From Lepeophtheirus salmonis (taxonomy: Eukaryota; Arthropoda; Copepoda; Siphonostomatoida; Caligidae), in NCBI RefSeq assembly GCF_016086655.4, contig NC_052138.2:1116001-1180000 (forward strand): a DNA stretch of 64,000 nt. Direction: 5' to 3'. The translations under genes were made by a program, and so were the position numbers. The first letter of the stretch is position 1, and every line of letters starts with the position of its first letter. The notes under the pieces are model-generated. The model was not told where the DNA came from. It worked only from the letters and a program-made list of their open reading frames with translations, and ran no database searches. Below, piece after piece: positions 47,051-56,870 of the stretch.

Positions 47051-47748
47051 TGTATTATTTAAATACCATTGTTGCGTATACTTAAATATATCTGTACCAA
47101 TCAAAATCATGATGTTAAAAAAAACAAAATTATTTCCCATTTTGTTGGGAGATTGAAATAAATAAATTAGAAACAAAAACATACAATATAATACGACCCT
47201 TTTGCTACACATCTCAATAGAGGGATAAATCTTTCCTGCGATTCATGATCAATATGGGATATATTTCTATAGCTCATAAACGAGATGGGATAAAGAAAAT
47301 ATAAGATCTGATTTGAATTTGAGTCTGTTTTGTAGATCAAAGATAATTAATTTTTTAGGTAAAAAACTTTTTTTAAATTAAATATATGCTCACGAGGACA
47401 TAGACCATTTTCACATGGTCTATGAAATATAAAAGAATATGTGGAACATCATACAACAAAATAAACTCATTGAAATGACATTACATATCTAGTTTCTAGA
47501 ATAAATATATTTTTTTCCAGTATGAGGAATAACTAAAAATCTATTATCTCTTTCTTGAGAAGAAAAAAAAAGTATTTTTATGTATGATTCATAGAATTGA
47601 TTATTAATTTATTATAGTTATACACAACGTTGCAAAGAATTTAAATATCATTGAATATGAAAAGATATCAGAAAAAACGCAGCAATTTATATGTTTGATT
47701 TTAAAAAGTATGGCTTATATATATTAAAAAAAAAAAAATGTTTCTCAT
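47051..47748. other. Downstream flank of the peroxidase gene
   Basis: AT-rich DNA. On the minus strand an AATAAA lies at 47613-47608, about 140 bases after the peroxidase stop, and is a candidate polyadenylation signal. A T-run (minus strand) lies at 47727-47738. No other gene was seen. Confidence 0.45.
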
Positions 47749-49906
47749 TTAAGAAGTGCTTTGAATGAAGGTTTTGACATTAAGAGTGGAAACATTGGGG
47801 CATGTAATCCAGTCAGAGTTGAGCTTGAATACATTTGCTTTTACTCTTTTAATATCCGTGTTATCACAGATGATTTGACCCAAGTTACGGGTTCGGATAT
47901 TTTGGATTTGAGAGTCAGTGAAAGAACCAATTTGGTTAGAATGTGTAAAGAAATACCGATCTCCATATTTCAAATTTTCAAATTGTTTTCCAAGGATACA
48001 GCTAAAGGTGTCTCCCAAGACAGAGCCGTCACTTGAATTCTCAGCAAGGCCAGCAGTGAACAAGTCAATATCATTAGGACTTTTGTACAGTGTCTTCAAA
48101 ATATTCCAGTTACTTTGTTTGATATTATCTGGTTTTGTGTTCCAATCACAAACAGGTTGAAGATCACAGTGCTGTCTCCAGAATCCATAGGTAGGAAGTC
48201 CATGATCTCTTCCTCTTTGAATGTTTCTAGCAAATAAATCTGATCCAAATGATCTACCACCATTGAAGAGATGATTAGTGAGATCATCAACTGCAAAGTT
48301 ATCATTAGCTTGTGAAGGTTGATCCAGAAGGCCCAACAGGAGTTCCTCAAGGCCTAATCCATCCTTAGCTTCATAGTGTGCCATCCTGAAATAGGCATCC
48401 TTTCGAGAAAAAGATGTGTTGGAACCTCCAGGAGTGAGAGCTGCTCTTCGACTATTTCCCCGAATCATAGAGTGTCCAAATCGGTATGCCGCAGTTGCAA
48501 ATGCATTGGAAATGTCTGCATTGACTGTGGGATCGTATGTGGATCTAGAAGTGATTCTCAAACGATAGCGATCAAGATACTTGTGACTAAACAAAGATGC
48601 AAGATATTGATCAAAGACGACGTTTTGATTTTCAGCACCAAGGATCCTCCGAGCCTCTTGGAAAATGGTTTCTTTGTCCATGCTTGGGAATGTTTCCAAA
48701 ATCTCTTTGGCAATTCTGTTATGTTCACGAACAAACAAAGTGTGAATTGCTGTAAGTTCAGGAATTACAACGGCTCTCGGATCTCCTGCAATATACACAT
48801 AAAAATCATTGGTTGGAAGAAGTTCCTTTCCTGTTGCCGTTTTTGTGGTCTTGAGAAGATATTTATTGGAGTCTCTAAGTATGGCAAGGCGGGCAGAGTC
48901 GGATCCGTAGACATTTGAAGCGTCAACATAGCTGGCAATAGCGTTGAATTGTTGTCTTGGTGAAGAGTCACAATATTGCTGAGATCTAGTAAATTCGAGA
49001 CACGTTATTCCTACAGTGGAGTAGAAAGGGTCATTGCTTGGAATACTTATAGCACTGCATTCATCCTTGCTATTGTCACCACAGCAATTGAACACATGGT
49101 TCTCAGGTGTTAAGGACAGATCATGATCCAAATATTGGCCAAATTGTGTCACCATGTGAGTAGCTAGGGTTGAAGGCACATCACTGTCAGGGTGAAAGGT
49201 GGTGCTGACGTGTCTTGAATTAGGGAGATTTCCTGGCTGGGCACAATTTGCGTCACCTATTTAGGGTTGAGACAAATTTTGACTCCTGATTAAATCCAAT
49301 ATATTAACGAACTAGGACTATTACTTACTTGGTGTAAAAAGACCCTTCGTTTTTGGAGTAGAAGCAGCATTTCCATAGCGAGCTTCCAATAAACGAATCA
49401 AAGGAGCACCGGTAGCCCCCCAACTTGTATGTTTCTTATTATTGCAGGTTCCATCAATGGTTCTATATTTAGAGTCAGTGGTGCAGTTACTGGTTGCTGT
49501 AGAGGAACATGGAGCCTGAGCACCGAATTTTTCAGCCAGGAGATTTTTCACTTCTTCCTTGAAATCCTGAGTGCTCTTTCCCACACGCTCCAATTTGTTC
49601 ATTGCCTTCTTGAAAAGAGCATTTCTCTTTGACATTTGTAAAGAGCTGGATACAATATAATATGGGATAAAATGTATTATAGTTATATAGATACAAAAGA
49701 GTAGATGCAATCACTGATTCATACTCTGATTATGTTACGAGTACCTACCTTGTTGTTACTTTCTTACAGGGATTCCTGGAAGAGAAAAGCTGCTCAGACT
49801 CTGGAAAGTCCGAGAGTTCTTCTTCCGCCAGTAAGATTGCATCCTTTGGAGTAAGGCCATGTACATCTACTAAGTTGAGTATAAGAAGATAGGGAATCCA
49901 AAGCAT
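47749..49906 (-). CDS. Secreted animal haem peroxidase, three exons, 660 residues
   Basis: The coding sequence is complement(join(47749..49256, 49329..49645, 49749..49906)), exactly 661 codons with stop. The introns of 72 and 103 bases have GTAAGT/TAG and GTAGGT/CAG borders. Residues 1-17 (MLWIPYLLILNLVDVHG) form a signal peptide, so the enzyme should be secreted or vesicular. From about residue 163 the animal peroxidase domain follows: QFGQYLDHD with Gln199, haem-linking Asp202 and distal His203; DASNVYGS (270-277), the usual calcium-loop region; GDPR with catalytic Arg319; REHNRIA; AYRFGHSMIRG with proximal His420; and RGRDHG (506-511). The family (peroxinectins, chorion peroxidases, myeloperoxidase) uses hydrogen peroxide to oxidise halides, phenols or tyrosines, in immunity, adhesion or matrix cross-linking. 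Val322 stands where mammalian enzymes have the haem-ester Glu. No extra domain is present. Role in this animal is not shown. Confidence 0.95.
49257..49328 (-). other. Peroxidase intron 2
   Basis: 72 bases, donor GTAAGTAA and acceptor TAAATAG on the minus strand. It splits a serine codon (A|GT). Without it the ORF would run into a TAA right after the donor. Confidence 0.9.
49646..49748 (-). other. Peroxidase intron 1
   Basis: 103 bases, donor GTAGGTAC and acceptor TATCCAG on the minus strand. It splits a serine codon (AG|C). Splicing joins the signal-peptide exon to a Lys- and Glu-rich helical propeptide-like region. Confidence 0.88.
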
Positions 49907-49949
49907 TTTGCCTTCTTTCTATTTTTTCCCTTTTGATCCTTGAATGTCA

Positions 49950-49990
49950 GAACTTGCTCTGAATGATAGTCCCTCAGTTTATAGAAAATT
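49950..49990 (-). promoter_or_regulatory. Candidate core promoter of the peroxidase gene
   Basis: On the minus strand CTATAAACT (TATA-like core at 49983-49978) lies about 75 bases before the start codon. It is followed after some 20 bases by ATCATTCAGAGC, an arthropod initiator-like sequence. Position and spacing fit a TATA promoter, but this is by eye only. Confidence 0.4.
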
Positions 49991-50444
49991 TCTTTCCTTC
50001 AAGAGAGCTAGATTTTCCATTCAATATCACATAATTACCCGCATACACTTTGAATACAGAGTAGTCGCAATATTAGGTCATTTTGATCGACGATCTATTT
50101 ATTATTAGATATATTATTTAGGAAGCTAAAAAATGATTATATCTCTTTAACTTAGTCTTAACGTTGTGTAAACTCTGATACGAACTATATATATATATAT
50201 TTATTTTTTTTGTCATAAAAAAGTATCTTAAATTTTTATAAATCTAGAAGTACTAATCATAATGTAAAGAGGTTCATAACACACAAAGAAATATCAAAAA
50301 TATTAAAATTAGTTCAACGACACTAGAATAAAAAGAAAGACCGGCAAATCCAGAGATCTGATAAATAATCATATCATGAAGAGAGAACCTTGGGCGAGTT
50401 TTAGTAGTATTTGTTTCGCATTGATGGAGAAGGAAATGAAAATT
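49991..50444. other. Upstream flank of the peroxidase gene, nothing recognised
   Basis: AT-rich DNA. It includes a TA-repeat run at 50188-50200. No enhancer-like or coding feature could be supported. Confidence 0.4.
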
Positions 50445-52190
50445 ACAATTCCCCAAGAGACATAATCATGGAACCACGCAGGGAGTTCTTGGTTCTTGTA
50501 GTTCACAGCGTATATTATAACTTGCACATTGGAGATTAGGCATTAATTTTCCACCTATCCTTATACAGTAAGAATGTAATAATGAGCCAATCCGAGGGAC
50601 TCAGTTTTACATTAAAGTTTCTCCAGATCTTATCTTCCAACATTCTAAGGAACGGGATAATTTTTATACATTGGTGGAATAGATGAAAAGAGGTCTCAAA
50701 TTCATCATGACAAACATATCAAATTTTCTTTTTAGGATCTGTCCGGGACTTCTTTGTAAAAATATAGGACGTTCCCAATCGCACCTCAACCATTTTTGGC
50801 GTGTACCAGTGAATGGATTCTTCAAAATGACATTCAGATCCGCGTGTTTAATCCCATTGCTAATACCAATCCGTTCGAACATTCGCCTTGCGATAAATAA
50901 GGGGTATTTCTGTTGACGACCAATACAAACACTCAATGCTTGCTTTATTATTCTGTTTGGAAATGAAAGTAGGGATCGGAGGGCCGAGATAATTACTTTT
51001 GAAATCTCGTCCATAGAACATCCACCGTGTTCTGTGAGATTGAAAGAAGTTATGTAACACGTAGCTCCCGTCAGATTTATATTGGCCTGCAGAAGCCCTG
51101 CAGTTCAGTCGAGGATTAAAATCAAGTGGTTGGTTTGAACCTAGTAAACGGAGACCATTCTCAATCGCAGAGTTTTATATACAGCCCACCAACCACCAAT
51201 AATGATCGTATCTTTTCACCCATCCAAACATTTATGATGCACCTATACAGATCTGTTCAGCAAATTGACTACCAATATATTATAAGAATTCTTTTTTGAT
51301 TTGAATTACCCAAAAATTACCAGAGCTTCTGAATTTTTTTAACTACGCCATCTACATACCTTCTATGTGTGTGGAACTAAGATCCCAACGAGTTGTTGGG
51401 GCATTAATCCTCTACCCTGAAACGTATGCCCTAGCATGCCCCCATACTAAATCTTCCCTTAATTTATATATGTTCTCCCATATAATCTTCGAAAAAGGCA
51501 CGTATCTTAGCAGATGGAATGTTTTTGGGAGGATATTGATATTCCAGGCCTTCATTTTTCATATCTGGTGAGTGAAGTATTACTGAAACATCTAACACCC
51601 TTATGTATGGTAGATTAATTTGATAACTAATTTCTTCTCTCAGCATCGACATTGCAGCTAGAAACTTCAATTTCTAATAGTGAGAAAGACTAAACTTATT
51701 ATAATTCGCTAATATCATCACATGTCTTAAGATAGTTGTCACAGTTGGATAAGATCTCAATCTTCTCCAGGTTGATGAAGCGGCTCGAAATTCGTTTGAA
51801 ATCTTGAATGAACTTGATGGCATGAAAGATGGAGTATGCCAGTTTTGTTTTGTTTTTGTTCCCGTTAGAAATAAGGAAAGGTCATACACGTATGATAAAC
51901 ACTTCAGTGACTTTTCATTTATTTTCAGACGTTCAAGGCTGTAGTTGGAGTTTATAATCTTGTTCCATTTATTGTTACTAAAAAGAGGGATGGGGATAGC
52001 AAATCTCCTTGCCGAGCTTTCAATTAAATTAAAAGTGGCATAAAAAACTTGGCTAAACGTATAGCTATTTTAGAAGGAAACCTGTTGCAAATGCAATTAT
52101 GATGTATGGGAAGACGATCCTCTGTTCCTTTTCTACATCCTTTTTATGTGTATTGGATTTGGAACCTCGTGGTATCTGGCAGAGTAAATG
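50445..52190 (-). pseudogene. LINE ORF2 remnant with reverse transcriptase and C-terminal knuckle
   Basis: The minus strand from about 52190 gives NRFPSKIAIRLAKFFMPLL, then KARQGDLLSPSLF (motif RQGDPLSPxLF), and LKINEKSLKCLSYVYDLSLF. The last is the YADD box changed to YVYD, so the second catalytic Asp pair is damaged. After it come FKISNEFRAASSTWRRL and, at 51014-50664, a long frame with RRMFERIGISNGIKHADLNV. Near 50700 a second frame gives CHDEFETSFHLFHQC, the LINE C-terminal knuckle related to that at 1440-1560. Multiple frameshifts and stops are present, and the 5' part is missing. Confidence 0.75.
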
Positions 52191-52277
52191 ATTTCTTTTT
52201 GGCTAAAATTATGATGTTAATATTAAGTTTCTTTTTTTAGTACTGGATATCATCTATAATATAGATTTTATTTAATA

Positions 52278-52735
52278 AAGCAAGGTTTGTCTGTCGGTCT
52301 GTATGAATGTCATAATAAATAAATACGAGTCACCGGGTGCATTGTTTATAGTGTTCCCTGATGTATATGATAAGTATATTTTGATCTAAGAAAAAACAAT
52401 ATAGTCGTATTGATGAAATAATGGAAGCTTGTGCTTATAGAGTTGAACGTGTATACATGGTACACAGTATATAGTGCTCCTTGATGTAAATCATATAAAT
52501 ATTCTTGATATAAGAAATAATAATGTAGTCCTATTAAGGAAATATTGAAGGCTTGTGCATATATAACAAGAGTCCTGTTTCTGTTTGTTTTTTGTCATTG
52601 GTCTCTTTTGTATATCAACATAATTCATCTGTATTTTCAGTATATATTAAGATTTGAAATAAATATAAACTCTGGTATGCAAAAATGTAGTTTGTTTGTT
52701 TTTGTTAGTGAGCGCTCTAGAAACTAAAGTACTCA
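52278..52735 (+). repeat. Helitron-like nonautonomous repeat K, copy B
   Basis: It starts AAAGCAAGGTTTGTCTGTCGGTCTG and has two tandem units of about 115-120 bases, each with GTCnTATTnAnGAAATAnTGnAnGCTTGTGCnTATA. It ends TTTTTGTTAGTGAGCGCTCTAGAA...AGTACTCATACAG. It parallels 12424-12945 in full. Confidence 0.65.
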
Positions 52736-52747
52736 TACAGTCAAATA

Positions 52748-52880
52748 TAGTGTTGGGTAGGTCCGTATTTATTCGGTCTAGTCCATTCCAGACTTAGGAT
52801 CGGTCCTTAGGACTTTCTATCATTGGGACCGGTCCTTAAGATCGTCGGTCCTTGAGGCCGGTCCTTATATGTCGTTACAT
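52748..52880. repeat. Fold-back repeat E, left half
   Basis: It starts AGTGTTGGGTAGGTCCGTATTTATTCGG and is packed with GGTCC and GGACC words (GGACCGGTCCTTAAGATCGTC). A matching right half in inverted orientation lies at 56125-56222. The two may be the ends of one element carrying everything between. Confidence 0.55.
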
Positions 52881-53019
52881 TGAATTTTTTATAAAAGTAT
52901 CCATGGTTTATTAAGGCAAATAAGGAGGGTGAAAATTTTCAATGTGCCTCTTATGAACCTGGTGAGGCAGTGTGCCAATTTTTTTTTTTTTTTGGGGGAG
53001 AAGTATATAAGTGGTCTTA

Positions 53020-53680
53020 TGCTATACCCAAAACAGAAAAACCGGTTTTTTAAGCTTAAGCTTAAGGAGACTATATAAGGGTTTTTATCAAAAAGAGATG
53101 GGCGTTTCAAAAAAACAACTCAACTAACTACGTTGTCTAAATTTATTAAAATTAAAAAAGTAATGTGGTAAAAAAGGAACTCGGTAAAAATTGCATTTTC
53201 ATTTTTTTCGGTTAAAAAAAAAGAACTTTCAATGGAATATGGGATTAGTAAATAAAATAAAATTTGTCTAGAGATTTGTTTGCTTATAAATTTGACTCAT
53301 AAAAATGGATATTGAACTACAAGGATTCTTTCTTTTTTTTCTTCAGTCTTTCACTAAACCTCAATTTTATATCTTTAAAAAGAAAGGGAACAAAACGATA
53401 CATTTTGGACATAAAATTTTAGACTCTAACTGTACTATATTTTCAATGTCCAGAATATTTTATTACATAATTTCTGTAATATTTGCAAAAATGAACCAAT
53501 TATCGAATGTTATTTTTCGAAAATTTTATTCTTCATAACTTTTTGTTTTTGCAAGTACGAAAAAAAATTAATGGTAGGTGTGTGTTCCTTTTTACAATTT
53601 CCATTTTTTTAATGTATATATGTTGCTATGTTATTTTGAAGTTTATAAGATAATATATATTTTTTAAAGTTCATAATGAT
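53020..53680 (+). repeat. Dispersed repeat L, copy B
   Basis: It aligns with 30650-31345 over its length, as described for that copy. The frame at 53305-53538 follows the same low-complexity frame found at 30935 and shows no domain. Confidence 0.5.
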
Positions 53681-53959
53681 ACTTACAAAAGTTACAAGAG
53701 TGTTTTTTTTAGAGGGAGGGGGAAGGGGGTTTGCTATGATGAGACTATGTAGATTACCTTACTTAAACGGATTGGCATCATGTGAAGAATCCAAGATGAT
53801 TAGAATGATCAGGATCTTTTCTAAAACAACGAAACAGTGATATTATATAGAAGTATTTTCTGAATAATTTTTTAATTTGATCAATTAATTTGACCATTTT
53901 TAGTTTGATTTTCCTCTCCTTCCTTGGGCCGAGAAAGACGGGGAACCCTTTGCTAGTAA

Positions 53960-53966
53960 TACGGAC
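53960..53966. repeat. Left target duplication of the THAP transposon
   Basis: TACGGAC directly outside the left terminal repeat is identical to TACGGAC at 56032-56038 directly outside the right one. Confidence 0.75.
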
Positions 53967-53985
53967 CAAGGACTCCTGTAAGCAG
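53967..53985. repeat. Left terminal inverted repeat of the THAP transposon
   Basis: CAAGGACTCCTGTAAGCAG. It pairs with the reverse complement of 56013-56031, CATGGACTCCTGTAAGCAG, with 18 of 19 positions identical. Confidence 0.85.
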
Positions 53986-54170
53986 ACATGACACTACACT
54001 CATGCATTTCCAATTTGGGTCTTAGTTTATTCTAAAAGGAATGTCTCTCTTCAAGTGTTTTGCTACAAGATAAAGAGTTTTTTAAAGTATTTTGCTACTA
54101 AAAATTATCAAAATAATAAAAATGAGGCTATATATTTCTAATAGAATATTTTATGAAAGTTGGTCCAAGT

Positions 54171-55852
54171 CTACAAGTCAGAAGATTTTGATTGAAATTT
54201 AGATTTTTTTCTATTAGCTTCTGAATTCTTAGGTTCCATTTTCTTTTTTGTTAAAAATCGAATGTCATCATTCAGTTTAGCACTTAAATTTTTACCCATG
54301 ACATTAAACAAAGCGAATGAAATTCTCTGAAGAAAAGCTGACCATGAGTGTCCTTCCTCGCACTTTACTACCACAACGGCGATAATGTCAGAGTTTAAAT
54401 ATCCTGCATCCTGTCAATGAATGAACAACAAATGAAGCTCTAAGATTTGGTGTACCAAGTAAACTGTCTTTCTCTTCAGGAGTAGCTAGCTGTGATGTAA
54501 GAGAACATGGAGTGAGCATAAAGACAGGAGAAGTAAAGAAAGTCGGATGGAGTCGACAACCCCCCTCTGCTCATTATGTCGATGAACTCTTACAGGTCCA
54601 CATGCTGATTAATTAGACTATCGAAGGTTATTGAGTCTGGAGGTGTATCTCTGATGACCATTAACTCTTGCCATGATGTACAGCTGATCTTCTTCAAAGA
54701 AAAACAAATATACCGAGTGACAAAGTAGAGAGCATTACTCTCTCCCTTGAATCCTAGTTCCTGGATGTCATCTGATTGTCAGTTAGTCAAAATGAGCTCA
54801 GCTTTTACCAGGTCTTCATCCAGCAGAGTTTTAATTTCTGAAGTAGTCATACCTGAAAATTTAAAAAAGCAAAATATTGTAAATAAGTAATACCTAAATG
54901 AAGAAGCTTACTATTTACAAATATCTTATTTACCTGAGAATTTGACAAGACTCAGAATACAATTTTTTTTCTCTGCTTCCAGGGTCTGTCTCACACTGAT
55001 TTGGTAGATACCCCATGTAGTTGTCTTCAAACATCACTAACTTGTTAAGAATGTCTTCCCAAGTCACTGTTTGATTCAATTCTTCCTTTGCTACCAGAAA
55101 GGAAGCCAAATTGATGGCTAGAATAAGAGTGTTGACCTTGTCTTCTGAGGTGATGTGTGACAATGCCTTTTTGTCAATCAACACCCCAGGTTGGTTAATT
55201 TTGAATGGCATATCTGTCTCAAACTGGATGCTGGCTACTACTTGGGGGCCATATTTCTCATCATGGAATAGCTTCAAAAGGGCAACACTTGGTTTTGTGA
55301 TGAGGATTAAGCCTGATGGGAGTGTCGCCTTGCCCAATTTGTCACCAAGTTCTTCCACAGAGAGGACTGACTCCTCAATCAAGAGTCCAAATTCCAGATG
55401 CTGTTGTAGGTCATTGAACTGTTGATCCCTACGTGACGTGGTCGCGGCTGGAGTTGACCTCAATGACGCTTTAGGAGTTGAGAGGTAGTTGGGACAGTTT
55501 GGCCATAGGGATGGCACTACATCTGGTTTGGGGTACTTGTAAAAGAAGGACAGTTATTAGCATACGCTTCAAAAGTGAGCAGCTGCCATACCTCTTCTTT
55601 AGAGTCTTGCTGAGGCTCTGACTTCTTTTAGACTCATAGATGAAATCAGAGACGTTGAAATGCAGGGAGCACAGCTTTTTACTCTTGGATGGTGCCTAAT
55701 CTGCCTTCTTCAATTCTGTTTCTCTCAGAATTGATGTCAGCCAGGCGGTATCAAATTCGGGGTTTCTCTCTTAGTTTGGCCACAGATGGATCGTAACACC
55801 AGACTGTTGTGGCTCATTGCCTACACCCTGGAGCACAACACTTAGTGGGCAT
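54171..55852 (-). pseudogene. THAP-domain transposase pseudogene
   Basis: From ATG at 55852 the frame reads MPTKCCAPGCR, then after a frameshift SGVTIHLWPN, a stop, ERNPEFDTAWLTSI, and later KSKKLCSLHF. This is the C-x4-C...W...C-x2-H pattern of a THAP finger, closed by YPKPDVVPSLWPNCPNYLST. A 195-codon open region follows (55517-54930), without a motif I know beyond a helical LSVEELGDKLG. A likely intron (54853-54933, GTAAAT/CAG) precedes LDEDLVKAELI, ALYFVTRYICFSLKK and RGGLSTPSDFLY, reminiscent of the C-terminal region of THAP or P transposases. The last piece (54374-54171) reads KCEEGHSWSAFLQRISFALF and ends in a Lys-rich tail. At least five stops and two frameshifts make it dead. Confidence 0.75.
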
Positions 55853-56012
55853 GATTGGAATTACAAACCACAATAAAGATGGCTTCCACAAATTAAGTAA
55901 TAGTTATTAGTTATTACTTATTATCTTACAAACAACAACACGTGTCATTGTTTTTTTTTCAATCGACCCATGTTGCACGGTTATTTGATTTCATGTTTGC
56001 GTGTGCCCGACC

Positions 56013-56031
56013 CTGCTTACAGGAGTCCATG
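56013..56031. repeat. Right terminal inverted repeat of the THAP transposon
   Basis: CTGCTTACAGGAGTCCATG, reverse complement of the left end with one mismatch, followed at once by TACGGAC (56032-56038). Confidence 0.85.
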
Positions 56032-56124
56032 TACGGACATATTATATTGTTAGCTAGTTATTTATTTTAATGATTTGAAAAAAGGAAAACAGTCTCATTT
56101 ACATCACAAGGCATTAATTTTACC

Positions 56125-56222
56125 CTCTTTAAGGACCGACAAGTGGGATTGGACGAGATAAAACCGGATCACACTGGATAGCGATCTTCAGTCCTAGATA
56201 AAGACTGACACAACAATAATAT
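56125..56222. repeat. Fold-back repeat E, right half
   Basis: AAGGACCGACAAGTGGGATTGGACGAGATAAAACCGG...CAGTCCTAGATAAAGACTGACACAAC. Its end, in reverse complement GTTGTGTCAGTC, matches the starts at 58443 and 62773. Confidence 0.5.
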
Positions 56223-56719
56223 CGTCATCATACTATTTTTTTTTTTTCTTAAATTTGTTTTTATTATTTTTTCATTCGGGAGTAAAAAACACGTTATTTA
56301 AATTAATATAAGTATTGAGTTGTTATGTGTGAGTGTGGTCATGAACAACCCAGAGTAAGACTAGGGATTTCTTGGTGAATTATCTTCTATAAATTTAAAC
56401 GGCAATTTGTCTTTTAGTTTCTAATATTCTACATATATAAATCTACATATGAACGTGCAAATCCTTTATTTTCATTCATAGAATGAGTAAGAAATAGGAG
56501 TTTCCTTACTCGATAATTACCATTTGTTCATTTCGGTATGAGACAAACAATTAATTTTAATTATCTGTAGAAATATCAACAGTTATGGTTATACGGAAAT
56601 CATTAAAAAAATATCTTTACGTAATTACTTAACATTAGGATTCCTTTTATGTCGCGAGACTTAGGAGCAATTATCTAATGGATCCACATTTACCAATAAT
56701 AACATCACTGTACAATATA
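56223..56719. other. Noncoding spacer, nothing recognised
   Basis: AT-rich DNA with no gene. Confidence 0.4.
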
Positions 56720-56870
56720 TAGGGACGTCTGCAGGTTTATATTTTGAGGGGGCTTGGTTTTTGGAATTTTTGTGAAAAGAATTTCAAATATCTAATTTTT
56801 GGAAAAAAAAATGAAAATATTTTTTTTTTTTAAAGCACAGCTGCTCACAAAAAAATTAAGTTTAAAAAGA
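56720..56870 (+). repeat. hAT-type MITE family H, 5' part
   Basis: It starts AGGGACGTCTGCAGGTTTATATTTTGAGGGGGCTTGG, matching the family start, followed by two AT-rich units ending near CACAGCTGCTCACAAAAAAATTAAG. It is truncated. Confidence 0.6.

Larger units (their letters stand above)
53967..56031 (-). mobile_element. THAP-domain (P-element-like) DNA transposon, decayed
   Basis: A 2065-bp element with 19-bp terminal inverted repeats and a 7-bp target duplication encloses a single minus-strand gene that starts with a THAP zinc-finger domain. The P superfamily combines a THAP DNA-binding domain, terminal inverted repeats and an 8-bp duplication. The length here is 7, or 8 with one mismatch if the border is shifted by one base. 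The ends are well preserved, while the gene carries several stops and frame changes. Confidence 0.8.

Noticed and set aside
48376..48918. Open frame of 180 codons on the plus strand
   Set aside because: It lies wholly antisense to the peroxidase exon, whose frame, splice sites and catalytic motifs explain the lack of stops.
55111..55425. Open frame of 104 codons on the plus strand
   Set aside because: It is antisense to the open block of the THAP gene and has no domain.
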